Part shown: in pieces, positions 28,016 to 37,342 of the stretch
Position numbering within the stretch: position 1 is the first letter of the stretch
How the letters are laid out: each line of letters opens with the position of its first letter
Source of the DNA: Vreelandella songnenensis
Lineage (GTDB): Bacteria; Pseudomonadota; Gammaproteobacteria; Pseudomonadales; Halomonadaceae
Length of the DNA: 64,000 bases
Assembly (NCBI RefSeq): GCF_003002925.1
Contig: NZ_PVTK01000001.1
Span: forward strand, 248,001-312,000
Direction: 5' to 3'
Notes under the pieces: model-generated
Databases searched by the model: none
What the model was told of the DNA's origin: nothing
Seen by the model: only the letters and a program-made list of their open reading frames with translations
Program-made: the position numbers and the translations under genes

Positions 28016-29185
28016 TCAGGCAGCTTCAAGCGCCTTCGCAGGTCCAAAATGTTCAAAGTGGCGATGGGTTTGCGCCACCCCCAGGCGTTCCAGGCTGTGA
28101 TTGATGGCCGCCATGAAACCATGCGGTCCGACGAAGTAACAGCGGGTATCGGGCATCAGATACTCGGCCAGCAGCGCCTGGTTTATCCGACCTTGATGGT
28201 CCCCCTGGCCCCCCTGCTCGTATACGGTAATCGCGGTCAACTGCTCCGGGTAGGATGCCGCCAGCTCATCGAGCGTATCAGCAAACGCGCGGCTATCCAT
28301 ATCGATGGCTGCATGCAGGTAGGTAACCCGACGGCCCTGGCTGAGCGCCTGTTTGGCAATCGGCAGTAGCGGGGTCTGGCCGATGCCGCCGCTGATCAAG
28401 AGCAAGGGCTCATCACCGGCTTGAAGCGTCAGCTCTCCGGCCGGCGGTAGCAGTTCGATGGTATCGCCTACCGTTAGCTGATCATGAAAATAGCGGCTGG
28501 CAACGCCTTGCGGCTCGCGCTTGATGGATAACCGATAGGTGCGGCCATTAGGCACGTCCGAAAGGCTGTAGTGACGGAATACCGGCTCACCATCGATGCA
28601 AAGCTTCACCCCGATGTACTGCCCGGGCGTATAGTCAGCCACCGGGCCACCATCTTCAGGTTCCAGAATAAACGAGCGGATAACGCGGCTCTCCTGGCGC
28701 GTATCGGCAATCCGAAAACGCCGTGTGCTCCGCCAGCCACCGGGCTGCTGTTCAAATTCCTGATAGCGCGTTGCTTCCAGGTCGATAAGCAGGTCCGCAA
28801 GCTCCTGATACAGCGCTCCCCAGGCATCGGCAATTTCTGGGGTTACGGCATCCCCCAGCACCTCACCAATGGCCGCCATCAGGCACTCGCCCACTATCGG
28901 GTAGTGCTCGGGCTGGATATCCAGAGACACATGCTTGTTCACCACGGTTTCCATGATCTGCCGCGCCGTTTCCGGGTTCTGGCGTACACCCACATAGGCA
29001 AGAATCGACCCCGCCAGCGCACGTGGCTGGCCGCCATCCTGTTGGTGCGTCTGGTTGAACAGCGGCATGACCTGCGGGTAGCGCTCGAACATCAGCGGGT
29101 AGAACCGCGCGGTAATCGTATTGAGATGCTCCGCTACCACGGGGGCAGTGGCGGCGATGGTCTGTTCTTGTGCCTGTGTCAGCAT
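28016..29185 (-). CDS. hmp: Flavohemoprotein, nitric oxide dioxygenase
   Basis: A 389-residue cytoplasmic enzyme turning nitric oxide and oxygen into nitrate using NAD(P)H. The globin domain (residues 1 to about 138; MLTQAQEQTIAATAPVVAEH at the start, with NKHVSLDIQPEHYPIVGECL around the proximal histidine) is followed by an FAD domain (FRHYSLSDVPNGRTYRLSIK) and an NAD domain (LISGGIGQTPLLPIAKQAL, CYFVGPHGFM). Length is standard. An NsrR-type operator lies 26 bases upstream of the ATG. Its position beside the nitrate reductase cluster fits detoxification of NO formed from nitrite. Confidence 0.96.
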   Translation of the reverse strand: MLTQAQEQTIAATAPVVAEHLNTITARFYPLMFERYPQVMPLFNQTHQQDGGQPRALAGSILAYVGVRQNPETARQIMETVVNKHVSLDIQPEHYPIVGECLMAAIGEVLGDAVTPEIADAWGALYQELADLLIDLEATRYQEFEQQPGGWRSTRRFRIADTRQESRVIRSFILEPEDGGPVADYTPGQYIGVKLCIDGEPVFRHYSLSDVPNGRTYRLSIKREPQGVASRYFHDQLTVGDTIELLPPAGELTLQAGDEPLLLISGGIGQTPLLPIAKQALSQGRRVTYLHAAIDMDSRAFADTLDELAASYPEQLTAITVYEQGGQGDHQGRINQALLAEYLMPDTRCYFVGPHGFMAAINHSLERLGVAQTHRHFEHFGPAKALEAA

Positions 29186-29210
29186 AACGGCCTCTTTTCA
29201 ACGGCTTGCT

Positions 29211-29235
29211 AAAGATTCATATTGAATGCATCTTT
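29211..29235 (-). promoter_or_regulatory. NsrR-type operator upstream of hmp
   Basis: The 25-base sequence has arms AAAGATTCATA and AATGCATCTTT around TTG. Nine of eleven arm positions are complementary, and each arm matches the known NsrR half-site AAGATGCATTT closely. It lies immediately upstream of hmp, a classical NsrR target, so NO-dependent derepression is likely. Confidence 0.8.
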
Positions 29236-29329
29236 AAAATAACAAGCCTTTCGCGATGCGTACATGAGCTGCGTCAATAAAACGCGCAGTTGTCGGTAGA
29301 TAGATCCGTACTCACGGGGCGAATCCGCT

Positions 29330-30151
29330 TTACTGCATCAAACTGCCGCCGGCATCGTCATCCAGAGCAATCCCTTCGACGCCAATATCACTCTCCAGCG
29401 CCAGCAGATAGTGGCGTAACGCGCGGCGCGTCGCTTGTTCCCGAAGGCTATGGCGCACCCGGCCAGCTACCTGTTCAAAGGGCAACGCCCGCCCTTCCCG
29501 ACGCTCGTCGATACTCACCACGTGCCAGCCGTAACGCGATGCCAGCGGGCGCTCGTGCAGCCCTTCGGGCAAGTGCTGCAAGGCACGGTCCAGCTCGGGT
29601 ACGGTCTGACCCGGCACCAGCCAGCTCATATCACCGTCCATCTCTTTCGAAGGGCAGGCAGAGTGATGCTGGGTAAATTCGGCAAACCGCTCCGGTATCA
29701 GCGTCAGTTCTTCGAGCAGCTTTTCGCCCAGCCGGTACGCATTATCCCGGCCTTGCGAGTCATCGGGTGCCGCCGCCAGCAAGATATGCCGCACGCGTAA
29801 CTGGGTAGGTTCGCTGAAACGCTCGCGATGGGTGTCAAAAAAGCGCTGACAATCCGATTCATCAGGCTCGGGCACGTCCAGTTCCTGTTCGAGCAAGGCG
29901 GCAATCGCTGCATCCTCCTGCGCCTCTGTCAGGTTCCGGGATGACATCAGACCCAACATATCAGCCCGCTGGCGCAGCAGCTCCCTGACCACCAACGCCC
30001 GGGCCGCCTTGAGCTGGGCCTCCCCCGCCGTTTCAGCGGGGTGGTACTGCATCTCAAGCGCAATCGCTGCTTCATCGATACTGGCGTCGCCAACGCGTAC
30101 CAGAGGGGCCGCGGCAGCACCGGGTAGCTGTTCGATATCAATCATCTGCAT
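29330..30151 (-). CDS. PpiC-type peptidyl-prolyl isomerase (NifM-like) of the nar operon
   Basis: A 273-residue protein. The start is the ATG at 30149-30151, which has AGAGGAG upstream; longer in-frame extensions read out-of-frame narI sequence. Residues 110 onward form a parvulin/PpiC domain (QLRVRHILLAAAP, HHSACPSKEMDGDMSWLVPG, ASRYGWHVVSIDERREGRAL), preceded by a helical SurA/NifM-like N-terminus. There is no signal peptide, so it is cytoplasmic. It follows narI by 38 bases, as a PpiC gene does after narGHJI in Pseudomonas, and likely helps fold the nitrate reductase; that role is inferred from context. Confidence 0.88.
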   Translation of the reverse strand: MQMIDIEQLPGAAAAPLVRVGDASIDEAAIALEMQYHPAETAGEAQLKAARALVVRELLRQRADMLGLMSSRNLTEAQEDAAIAALLEQELDVPEPDESDCQRFFDTHRERFSEPTQLRVRHILLAAAPDDSQGRDNAYRLGEKLLEELTLIPERFAEFTQHHSACPSKEMDGDMSWLVPGQTVPELDRALQHLPEGLHERPLASRYGWHVVSIDERREGRALPFEQVAGRVRHSLREQATRRALRHYLLALESDIGVEGIALDDDAGGSLMQ

Positions 30152-30189
30152 GGTATTTCTCCTCTGGCCCTGGCCAGGTAAAAGCCGCC

Positions 30190-30882
30190 TTAGCCGCGAC
30201 GACGCACGAGTTGATAGCGCCGGGTCACATACCCAAACGGCGCGCTCCACACGTGCACCAGCCGGGTGAACGGGAACAGCAGAATAATGGTCAGGCCCAG
30301 GAAGATATGGATCTTGTAGATCCACGAGACTTCCTGCATATAGTCCGCCGCGCCGCCGCTGAAGAACACGATGGCCTGCGCCCAGCTGGAAAGCGTCAGC
30401 ATCATCTCGCCGTCCATATGCCCCAGTGAGAAGAAGATGGTGCCCATACCAAGCCCCGCCTGAACGACGAGAATACCCAGAATCAGCGTGTCCATCAGGC
30501 TCGAGGACTGGCGAACGCGGGGCATGAAGATACGGCGATACAGCAGCATGGCCCCGCCCACCAGGCACATGGCCCCGGCGATCCCGCCGACCACGATCGC
30601 GACCAGCTGCTTGGTGCCGGCGTGCAGAAACGGCGCATACACCCAGTGCGGTGTGAGCATGCCCACCAGATGGCCGAAGAAGATCACGATGATACCGATA
30701 TGAAACAGATTGCTGGCCAGGCGCATGTTTCTCGAAGACAGCATCTGGCTGGAGCCGGTCTTCCAGGTGTACTGGCCGTGATCAAACCGCAGCAGGCTGC
30801 CCAGCAGGAACACCGTGCCCGCAAGGTAGGGGTAGTAACCGTAGATGAGGTGAATCAAGTAGTGCCCAATCGCGTCATACAT
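30190..30882 (-). CDS. narI: Respiratory nitrate reductase gamma subunit (cytochrome b)
   Basis: The 230-residue membrane subunit that takes electrons from quinol and passes them through two b hemes to NarH. The start at 30880-30882 has AGGAG upstream; the open frame to its left is narJ read in another frame. Five membrane segments are visible (for example YYPYLAGTVFLLGSLLRFD, LFHIGIIVIFFGHLVGMLTP, LVAIVVGGIAGAMCLVGGAM). Heme histidines are in the FHIGIIVIFFGH segment and in the IYKIHIFLGL/TRLVHVW region. The length matches E. coli NarI. It lies 13 bases after narJ. Confidence 0.96.
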   Translation of the reverse strand: MYDAIGHYLIHLIYGYYPYLAGTVFLLGSLLRFDHGQYTWKTGSSQMLSSRNMRLASNLFHIGIIVIFFGHLVGMLTPHWVYAPFLHAGTKQLVAIVVGGIAGAMCLVGGAMLLYRRIFMPRVRQSSSLMDTLILGILVVQAGLGMGTIFFSLGHMDGEMMLTLSSWAQAIVFFSGGAADYMQEVSWIYKIHIFLGLTIILLFPFTRLVHVWSAPFGYVTRRYQLVRRRG

Positions 30883-30895
30883 GGCGGCTCTCCTG

Positions 30896-31681
30896 TTAAC
30901 GATTGCCGGAAGGAATGGGTGACGCCGCCGGCATGATGCGCACGGCCTCGCTCGTGACGGTATGCTTGCGCTCGGCCAGGCGGCGGCCTTCGGCAGACTG
31001 CAAGGCGCAGTCTTCATCCGACGCCGCCGAGAAGCGCACGGCTTCTTCTTCCCATACCGCATCCAGCGCTTCAGGCGTATTGTCGGGCTTTTCCTGCTTG
31101 ACCTGGGGCCGGTGCTCCTCGACATCGCCCTCGGCGCCAATCAACGCCAGAAGCGACAGCGGCACCAGCGCATGACCCGCCTCCCGCTCTTCCAGCCGGG
31201 CGGTCAGCAGCGCCAGAATATGACGTATCTCGCCCAGCCAGCGGCCGATCTCGGCCTCATCGCACAGGGAAAGATACTCAAGGAACACCGGCAGATGGTC
31301 CGGCAGCTCGCGGGCATCCAGCTCGAAACCCGCCGCGCTGTATTCGGCCATGAGATCGACCATGGCCTGGCCACGGTCGCGGGACTCGCCGTGAACGTGC
31401 TCGAACAGCAGTAGCGACGTTGCGCGCCCTTTATCGAACAGCGCCACGTACTCGGCCTGAAGCTCCAGCAGATCACCGTCGTGCAGTTGCTGGCACCACT
31501 GCATCAGCGATGCCCTGAGTGTCGCCCCCAGGCGGCACTCGGCGTTGATGACTTCGATAAGCTCGCCGCAGGCATCCTGCAGCGCCTGGGTTGGATAATC
31601 GAGCAGGCGGGCCAGCACCCGCAGACTACGCATGCCTTGAACGGAGGTTGGCGGCAGATTCATCAAAGCGGCATCATTCAT
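30896..31681 (-). CDS. narJ: Nitrate reductase assembly chaperone
   Basis: A 261-residue TorD/NarJ-type chaperone that loads the molybdenum cofactor into NarG before membrane attachment. I place the start at 31679-31681, where GAGGAGGG sits upstream and the ATG overlaps the narH stop by eight bases; further upstream the frame is narH out of frame. The recognisable core is RVLARLLDYPTQALQDACGE, LLELQAEYVALFDKGRATSL and LFEHVHGESRDRGQAMVDLM. The C-terminal tail is acidic and variable. Confidence 0.93.
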   Translation of the reverse strand: MNDAALMNLPPTSVQGMRSLRVLARLLDYPTQALQDACGELIEVINAECRLGATLRASLMQWCQQLHDGDLLELQAEYVALFDKGRATSLLLFEHVHGESRDRGQAMVDLMAEYSAAGFELDARELPDHLPVFLEYLSLCDEAEIGRWLGEIRHILALLTARLEEREAGHALVPLSLLALIGAEGDVEEHRPQVKQEKPDNTPEALDAVWEEEAVRFSAASDEDCALQSAEGRRLAERKHTVTSEAVRIMPAASPIPSGNR

Positions 31682-33233
31682 GACGACCCTCCTCGAGCGG
31701 TTGCGGTTCGAACACGCCGACCGGCTTGACCAGAACGCTGGTCTGCTTGCGGCCGTTGAACAGGTTGGGCTGGCTTTCACCGTGGCAACCATCGCCAAAG
31801 GTAAAGCCGCATCCGCCCCGCTCGGGGAAGGCATCAACCGCCATCTCACGGTGGCTGGTGGGAATCACGAAACGATCCTCGTAGTTGGCAATGGCCAGGT
31901 AGCGGTACATCTCTTCCACCTGGGCTTCGCTGAGCCCTACCGCATCGAGCACCTCGGCATCAGGGGCGCCCTCCACGTGCTTGCTGCGCATGTAAAGACG
32001 CATCGCCATCAAGCGCTTGAGTGCCAGCACCACAGGCGCCTCTTCGCCGGCAGTCAGCAGGTTGGCCAGGTACTTCACCGGGATACGCAGCGATTCGATT
32101 TTGGGCAGAATACCGTCGAATTCCACATGTCCCGCCTCGGCGGCAGACTGAATCGGTGAGAGCGGCGGCACGTACCACACCATCGGCAGCGTGCGGTATT
32201 CAGGGTGCAGCGGCAGCGCCAGCCCCCAGTCGATGGCCAGCTTGTAGACCGGCGAGGCCTGGGCGGCCTTGATCACGTTTTCCTGAATACCATCGCGCCT
32301 GGCCTGAGCGATCACCTCCGGGTCGTGCGGGTCGAGGAAGATGTCGCGCTGGCGGTGGTAAAGGTCGCGCTCGTCGGGTGAGCTTGCCACCTCTTCGATG
32401 CGGTCGGCGTCATACAGCAGCACGCCCAGATAGCGAATGCGGCCCACGCAGGTCTCGGAGCAGATGGTCGGTTGGCCGGACTCGATGCGCGGGTAGCAGA
32501 AGATGCACTTCTCGGACTTGCCGCTCTTCCAGTTGTAATAGATCTTCTTGTAGGGGCAGCCGGAGATGCACATCCGCCAGCCGCGGCACTTGTCCTGATC
32601 GATCAGAACGATGCCGTCCTCTTCGCGCTTGTAGATCGCCCCACTCGGACAGGACGCGACGCAGGTAGGGTTCAGGCAGTGCTCGCACAGGCGCGGCAGG
32701 TACATCATGAAGGTGTTTTCGAACTGCCCGTAAATGTCCGCCTGCACCTTGTCGAAGTTGGCATCCTTGCGCCGCTTGGCGAACTCGGTACCCAGGATCT
32801 CTTCCCAGTTCGGGCCCCACTCGATCTTTTGCATGCGCTTGCCGGAAATCAGCGAGCGGGGTCGCGCCACCGGCTGATGCTCACCGATCTTGGCGGTGTG
32901 CAGGTGCTGGTAATCAAACGTGAACGGCTCGTAGTAGTCGTCGATTTCCGGCAGGTCCGGGTTGGCAAAGATATTTGCCAGTACCCGCCACTTGCCGCCA
33001 ATGCGTGGCTCGATCCGGCCATCGGTACGGCGCATCCAGCCACCCTTCCACTTGGCCTGGTTCTCCCACTCCTTGGGATAACCGATGCCGGGCTTGGTCT
33101 CGACGTTGTTGAACCAGGCGTATTCCACCCCTTCACGACTGGTCCAGACGTTCTTGCAGGTCACCGAACAGGTGTGGCAGCCGATACACTTGTCCAGGTT
33201 CAAGACCATGCCTACTTGGGAGCGAATCTTCAT
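31674..33233 (-). CDS. narH: Respiratory nitrate reductase beta subunit (iron-sulfur)
   Basis: A 519-residue electron-transfer subunit with four Fe-S clusters between NarI and NarG. The N-terminus MKIRSQVGMVLNLDKCIGCH is canonical. Cysteine groups are CIGCHTCSVTCKNVW, CEHCLNPTCVASCPSG, CRGWRMCISGCPYKK (with Trp replacing a Cys, as expected for the 3Fe-4S cluster) and CIFCYPRIESGQPTICSETC. Four-base overlap with narG and eight-base overlap with narJ show tight coupling. Confidence 0.97.
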   Translation of the reverse strand: MKIRSQVGMVLNLDKCIGCHTCSVTCKNVWTSREGVEYAWFNNVETKPGIGYPKEWENQAKWKGGWMRRTDGRIEPRIGGKWRVLANIFANPDLPEIDDYYEPFTFDYQHLHTAKIGEHQPVARPRSLISGKRMQKIEWGPNWEEILGTEFAKRRKDANFDKVQADIYGQFENTFMMYLPRLCEHCLNPTCVASCPSGAIYKREEDGIVLIDQDKCRGWRMCISGCPYKKIYYNWKSGKSEKCIFCYPRIESGQPTICSETCVGRIRYLGVLLYDADRIEEVASSPDERDLYHRQRDIFLDPHDPEVIAQARRDGIQENVIKAAQASPVYKLAIDWGLALPLHPEYRTLPMVWYVPPLSPIQSAAEAGHVEFDGILPKIESLRIPVKYLANLLTAGEEAPVVLALKRLMAMRLYMRSKHVEGAPDAEVLDAVGLSEAQVEEMYRYLAIANYEDRFVIPTSHREMAVDAFPERGGCGFTFGDGCHGESQPNLFNGRKQTSVLVKPVGVFEPQPLEEGRHE

Positions 33234-36200
33234 TTCATGGCCTCCTTAGTGCTGTTCTCAAGAGCCACGTTCTCCTGGACGCTGTCATTGCCTTCGCCAT
33301 CCAACCAGTCGACGTGTTTCATCTTGCGCACCAGCACGAACTCATCGCGGTTCGAGCCGACCGTGCCGTAGTAATTGAAACTGTAAGAGAGCTGCGCATA
33401 GCCGCCGATCATGTGGGTGGGCTTGGGGCAGACCCGGGTGACCGAGTTGTGAATGCCGCCTCGAGTACCGGTGATCTCGGAGCCGGGGACGTTCACCTGG
33501 CGCTCCTGAGCGTGGTACATCATCACCATGCCCGCCTTGACCCGCTGGCTGACGATGGCCCGCGCGGCAATCGAGCCGTTGGCGTTGTAGACCTCGATCC
33601 AGTCGTTGTCCTCGATCTCGATCTCCGCAGCGTCCGCCTCGGAAAGCCACACCACCGGGCCGCCGCGGTTGAGCGTCAGCATCAGCAGGTTGTCCGAATA
33701 GGTGGAGTGAATGCCCCACTTCTGGTGCGGCGTGAGGAAGTTCAGCGCCTTGCTCTTGAAGCCGTTGTCAGCGGGAAGCTGGAAGCCCTTGGCAGCCTTG
33801 GTGTCAATGGGCGGACGATAGACCAGCAGACTTTCGCCGAAGGCGCGCATCCAGGCGTGATCCTGATAGAACTGCTGACGGCCGCTCACGGTGCGCCAGG
33901 GAATCAGCTCGTGTACGTTGGTGTAACCGGCGTTATAAGAGACGTGCTCGTCTTCAAGGCCTGACCAGGTCGGGCTCGAGATGATCTTGCGCGGCTGGGC
34001 GACGATATCGCGGAAACGGATTTTTTCCTCGTGCTTGGGTCTTGCCAGGTGGGTATGGTCGCGTCCGGTAATCCTGGAGAGCGCATCCCAGGCTTTTACC
34101 GCCACCTGGCCGTTGGTTTCCGGCGCCAGGGTCAGAATCATCTCGGCGGCATCGATGGCACTGTCGATCAACGGGCGCCCTTTATGGGGGCCATCCAGCT
34201 TGCGATGGTTGAGCTTGCCCAGCAGCTCGACTTCAGCCTCGGTATTCCAGGCGATGCCCTTGCCGCCATTGCCGATGCTTTCAAGCAAAGGCCCAACGGA
34301 GGTGAAGCGCTCATAGGTTTCCGGGTAGTTGCGCTTGACCTCGATCAGCGAGGGCATGGTCTTGCCGGGGATCGCCTCGCACTCGCCCTTTTTCCAATCC
34401 ATCACCGCCGGCTGGGCCAATTCGCCTGGCGAGTCATGCTGCATGGGCAGCGTGACCAGGTCGGTCTCCTCGCCCAGGTGGCCGACGCACACCTTGGAAA
34501 ACGCCTTGGCAATGCCCTTGTAGATATCCCAGTCGCTGCGCGACTCCCAGGCCGGGTCGGTCGCCGCGGTCAACGGGTGAATAAAGGGGTGCATGTCCGA
34601 GGTATTGAGGTCGTTCTTCTCGTACCAGGTTGCCGTTGGCAGCACGATATCCGAGTAGAGGCAGGTGGTAGACATACGGAAATCCAGCGTCACCAGCAGG
34701 TCGAGCTTGCCTTCCGGCGCCTCGTCGCGCCATACCACTTCTTCGGGTTTCTGGCCGCCGAAGTCGCCCAGGTCCTTGCCCTGAATACCGTGGCGGGTAC
34801 CCAACAGGTACTTGAGCATGTACTCATGGCCCTTGCCGGAGCTGCCCAGCAGGTTGGAACGCCAGATGAACAGGTTGCGCGGGAAGTTCTGCGGCGCGTC
34901 CGGGTCTTCTGCCGCAAAGCGCAGTTCGCCACTCTTGAGCTGTGAAACCGCGTAATCGGCGGTCGACATGCCTGCCGCTTCGGCTTTTTTCGAAAGGCGC
35001 AGCGGATTGGTGTCCAGCTGCGGGGCCGACGGCAGCCAGCCCATGCGCTCGGCGCGCACGTTGAAATCGATCAGGCTGCCCGGGTAATCCTCGACCTTGG
35101 CCAGCGGCGAGAGGATTTCCTTGATTTCCAGCTTCTCGTAGCGCCACTGGGAGGAGTGGTTGTAGAAAAAGGACGTCGAGTTCATGTGGCGCGGCGGGCG
35201 CTGCCAATCAAGGCCAAAGGCCAGCGGGGTCCAGCCAGTTTGCGGGCGCAGTTTTTCCTGGCCCACATAGTGCGCCCAGCCGCCACCGCTCTGGCCGATA
35301 CAGCCACACATGACCAGCATGTTGATCAGGCCGCGGTAGTTCATGTCCATGTGGTACCAGTGGTTCATGCCGGCACCGACGATGATCATGCTGCGTCCGT
35401 GGGTCTTGTTGGCGTTGTCGGCAAACTCACGGGCAATGCGGGTGCACTGCTCGGCCGGAACACCGGTGATTTTCTCCTGCCACGCCGGGGTGTAAGGGCG
35501 AATCTGGTCAAAGGAGGTCGCGCCATCGTCCTCGCCATCTCCGGCAAAGCCACGGTCGATGCCGTAGTTGGCACACATCAGGTCAAAAACGGTGACCGCC
35601 AGCAGGTCGCTGCCATCGGCGCGCTTCAGCCGTTTGACGGGTAGATTGTGGAACAGCAGGTCGTCAGCGGCGCCCACGCCCGCCCCTTTGACGTGCTCGA
35701 AGTGCTCGTGCTCGATACCGCCGAAGTAGGGAAACGCCACCCGTGCCACGCTATCGTGATGGGCAGCCAGGCTCAGAAGCGGCTTGATGTCGGTGCCTTC
35801 GGCGTCCAGCGATTCAAGGTTCCACTTGCCCACTTCATCGCCGGTTTCGCCCCAGCGGAAACCGATGGAACCGCGCGGCACTACCAGCTGGTCGCGGGCT
35901 TCATCCCAGGCGACGGTTTTCCACTCGGGGTTGTTTTCCTGGCCGAGCGCCGCATCAAAATCGCTGGCGCGCAGCTGGCGGCCGGGTACAAAGCTGCCGT
36001 CTTCCCGCGCCTCCAGTTCCACCAGAAACGGCATGTCGGTATAGCGGCGAACGTAATCGGTGAAATAGGCGCTGGGGTTCTCGAGGTGGAACTCCTTGAG
36101 GATGACATGCCCCATGGCCATCGCAAGTGCTGCGTCGGTGCCCTGCTTGGCCGACAGCCACTCATCGGTCAATTTGGAAACTTCGGAATAGTCCGGGGTA

Positions 36201-37042
36201 ATCGAAATGGTCTTGGTGCCCTTGTAGCGCACTTCGGTGAAGAAGTGCGCATCCGGGGTACGCGTCTGGGGCACGTTGGAACCCCAGGCGATGATATAGC
36301 CCGCGTTGTACCAGTCGGCGGATTCGGGAACGTCGGTCTGCTCGCCCCAGGTCATCGGGGACGCCGGGGGCAGGTCGCAATACCAGTCGTAGAAGCTCAT
36401 GCACACGCCGCCGATCAGCGAAAGGTAGCGGCTGCCCGCGGCGTAGCTGACCATCGACATGGCGGGAATCGGCGAGAAGCCGATGATGCGGTCCGGGCCG
36501 TACTGCTTGGCGGTGTAGACGTTAGAAGCCGCCACCAGCTCGTTGAGTTCATCCCAGTCACCGCGCACGAAGCCGCCCATGCCGCGAGCACGCTTGTACT
36601 GCTTGGTCTTGGCCGGGTCTTCGACAATAGACGCCCAGGCATCTACCGGGTCCGGGTTGGCCTTGAGCGCTTCACGCCATAGCGCCAAGAGCGGCTTGCG
36701 AATCAGCGGATACTTGAGGCGATTGGCGCTGTACAGATACCAGGAGTAGCTGGCCCCGCGCGGGCAGCCACGCGGTTCGTGATTGGGCAGGTCAGGCCGG
36801 GTACGCGGATAGTCGGTCTGCTGGGTTTCCCAGGTCACCAGGCCATTCTTGACGTAGATTTTCCAGCTGCACGAGCCAGTACAGTTCACGCCGTGGGTGC
36901 TGCGCACCACCTTGTCGTGCTGCCAGCGGGCGCGGTAGCTATCTTCCCACTGGCGAGATTCGCTGCGTAGTTCGCCGTGCTCGTTGGCAAAGGGCTCGCG
37001 GGACTTGCGGAAGAAATTCAGCCGATCTATGAAGTGACTCAT
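33230..37042 (-). CDS. narG: Respiratory nitrate reductase alpha subunit (molybdenum catalytic)
   Basis: A 1,270-residue cytoplasmic-facing catalytic subunit of the membrane nitrate reductase. The N-terminal segment VRSTHGVNCTGSCSWKIYVK carries the histidine and cysteines of the FS0 cluster. The Mo-bisMGD regions follow (IIAWGSNVPQTRTPDAHFF, AIVVGAGMNHWYHMDMNYRG in near form, NRGGPVVWLSEADAAEIEIE). The segment SYYDWYCDLPPASP-like (FYDWYCDLPPASPMTWGEQT) holds the Asp ligand region. Length and order (narGHJI-ppiC) are those of denitrifying and nitrate-respiring proteobacteria. The promoter region is the 300-base divergent gap upstream. Confidence 0.97.
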   Translation of the reverse strand: MSHFIDRLNFFRKSREPFANEHGELRSESRQWEDSYRARWQHDKVVRSTHGVNCTGSCSWKIYVKNGLVTWETQQTDYPRTRPDLPNHEPRGCPRGASYSWYLYSANRLKYPLIRKPLLALWREALKANPDPVDAWASIVEDPAKTKQYKRARGMGGFVRGDWDELNELVAASNVYTAKQYGPDRIIGFSPIPAMSMVSYAAGSRYLSLIGGVCMSFYDWYCDLPPASPMTWGEQTDVPESADWYNAGYIIAWGSNVPQTRTPDAHFFTEVRYKGTKTISITPDYSEVSKLTDEWLSAKQGTDAALAMAMGHVILKEFHLENPSAYFTDYVRRYTDMPFLVELEAREDGSFVPGRQLRASDFDAALGQENNPEWKTVAWDEARDQLVVPRGSIGFRWGETGDEVGKWNLESLDAEGTDIKPLLSLAAHHDSVARVAFPYFGGIEHEHFEHVKGAGVGAADDLLFHNLPVKRLKRADGSDLLAVTVFDLMCANYGIDRGFAGDGEDDGATSFDQIRPYTPAWQEKITGVPAEQCTRIAREFADNANKTHGRSMIIVGAGMNHWYHMDMNYRGLINMLVMCGCIGQSGGGWAHYVGQEKLRPQTGWTPLAFGLDWQRPPRHMNSTSFFYNHSSQWRYEKLEIKEILSPLAKVEDYPGSLIDFNVRAERMGWLPSAPQLDTNPLRLSKKAEAAGMSTADYAVSQLKSGELRFAAEDPDAPQNFPRNLFIWRSNLLGSSGKGHEYMLKYLLGTRHGIQGKDLGDFGGQKPEEVVWRDEAPEGKLDLLVTLDFRMSTTCLYSDIVLPTATWYEKNDLNTSDMHPFIHPLTAATDPAWESRSDWDIYKGIAKAFSKVCVGHLGEETDLVTLPMQHDSPGELAQPAVMDWKKGECEAIPGKTMPSLIEVKRNYPETYERFTSVGPLLESIGNGGKGIAWNTEAEVELLGKLNHRKLDGPHKGRPLIDSAIDAAEMILTLAPETNGQVAVKAWDALSRITGRDHTHLARPKHEEKIRFRDIVAQPRKIISSPTWSGLEDEHVSYNAGYTNVHELIPWRTVSGRQQFYQDHAWMRAFGESLLVYRPPIDTKAAKGFQLPADNGFKSKALNFLTPHQKWGIHSTYSDNLLMLTLNRGGPVVWLSEADAAEIEIEDNDWIEVYNANGSIAARAIVSQRVKAGMVMMYHAQERQVNVPGSEITGTRGGIHNSVTRVCPKPTHMIGGYAQLSYSFNYYGTVGSNRDEFVLVRKMKHVDWLDGEGNDSVQENVALENSTKEAMK

Positions 37043-37129
37043 GGTCGCTCTCCAGGCTCCTCGGAAAATTGCGTACCCTAAACGGGTTCCATGGAGAGAA
37101 GTCTGCGTGATCGATCAGCAAATTACTGC

Positions 37130-37162
37130 GTGGTTACCTCCATATACCCCCCTTCTACCCCC
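37130..37162. promoter_or_regulatory. Three phased NarL-like heptamers upstream of narG
   Basis: TACCTCC at 37135-37141, TACCCCC at 37145-37151 and TACCCCC at 37156-37162 lie in one orientation at 10- and 11-base spacing, matching one helical turn. They resemble the NarL heptamer (TACYNMT) except at the last base. The 13-mer GTGGTTACCTCCA at 37130-37142 is found again, exactly, at 42120-42132 upstream of narK, supporting a shared regulator. Confidence 0.5.
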
Positions 37163-37245
37163 AAGGTGATAGAGCGGCCGGTACAAGGGAATAGACCCAC
37201 GGAGGTGGCGAGTGACAGCCGGTTTGAGCAAGGCACTCTTCTCGC

Positions 37246-37299
37246 TTGACAGAGCATCCGATACGGCTTAATCCTGAATAGGAGTATCACGACGTGATA
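37246..37299 (+). promoter_or_regulatory. Promoter and perfect palindrome upstream of YIP1 gene
   Basis: TTGACA at 37246-37251 and TAATCC at 37269-37274 are spaced by 17 bases and form a plausible promoter. Just downstream is the perfect 15-base palindrome TATCACG-A-CGTGATA at 37285-37299, in repressor position. A close relative of this palindrome precedes the second YIP1 gene (47038-47052). Confidence 0.5.
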
Positions 37300-37342
37300 T
37301 ACAAGCGTTGATGACAACGCCAAACGAGCGGGAGATGAACTC

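Noticed and set aside
34031..36682. Several 300-codon plus-strand ORFs opposite narG
   Set aside because: Complementary to a fully conserved narG; composition and lack of domains mark them as shadows.
37108..37117. TGATCGATCA upstream of narG as an FNR/Anr box
   Set aside because: The spacing between half-sites is two bases, not the four required by TTGATNNNNATCAA.
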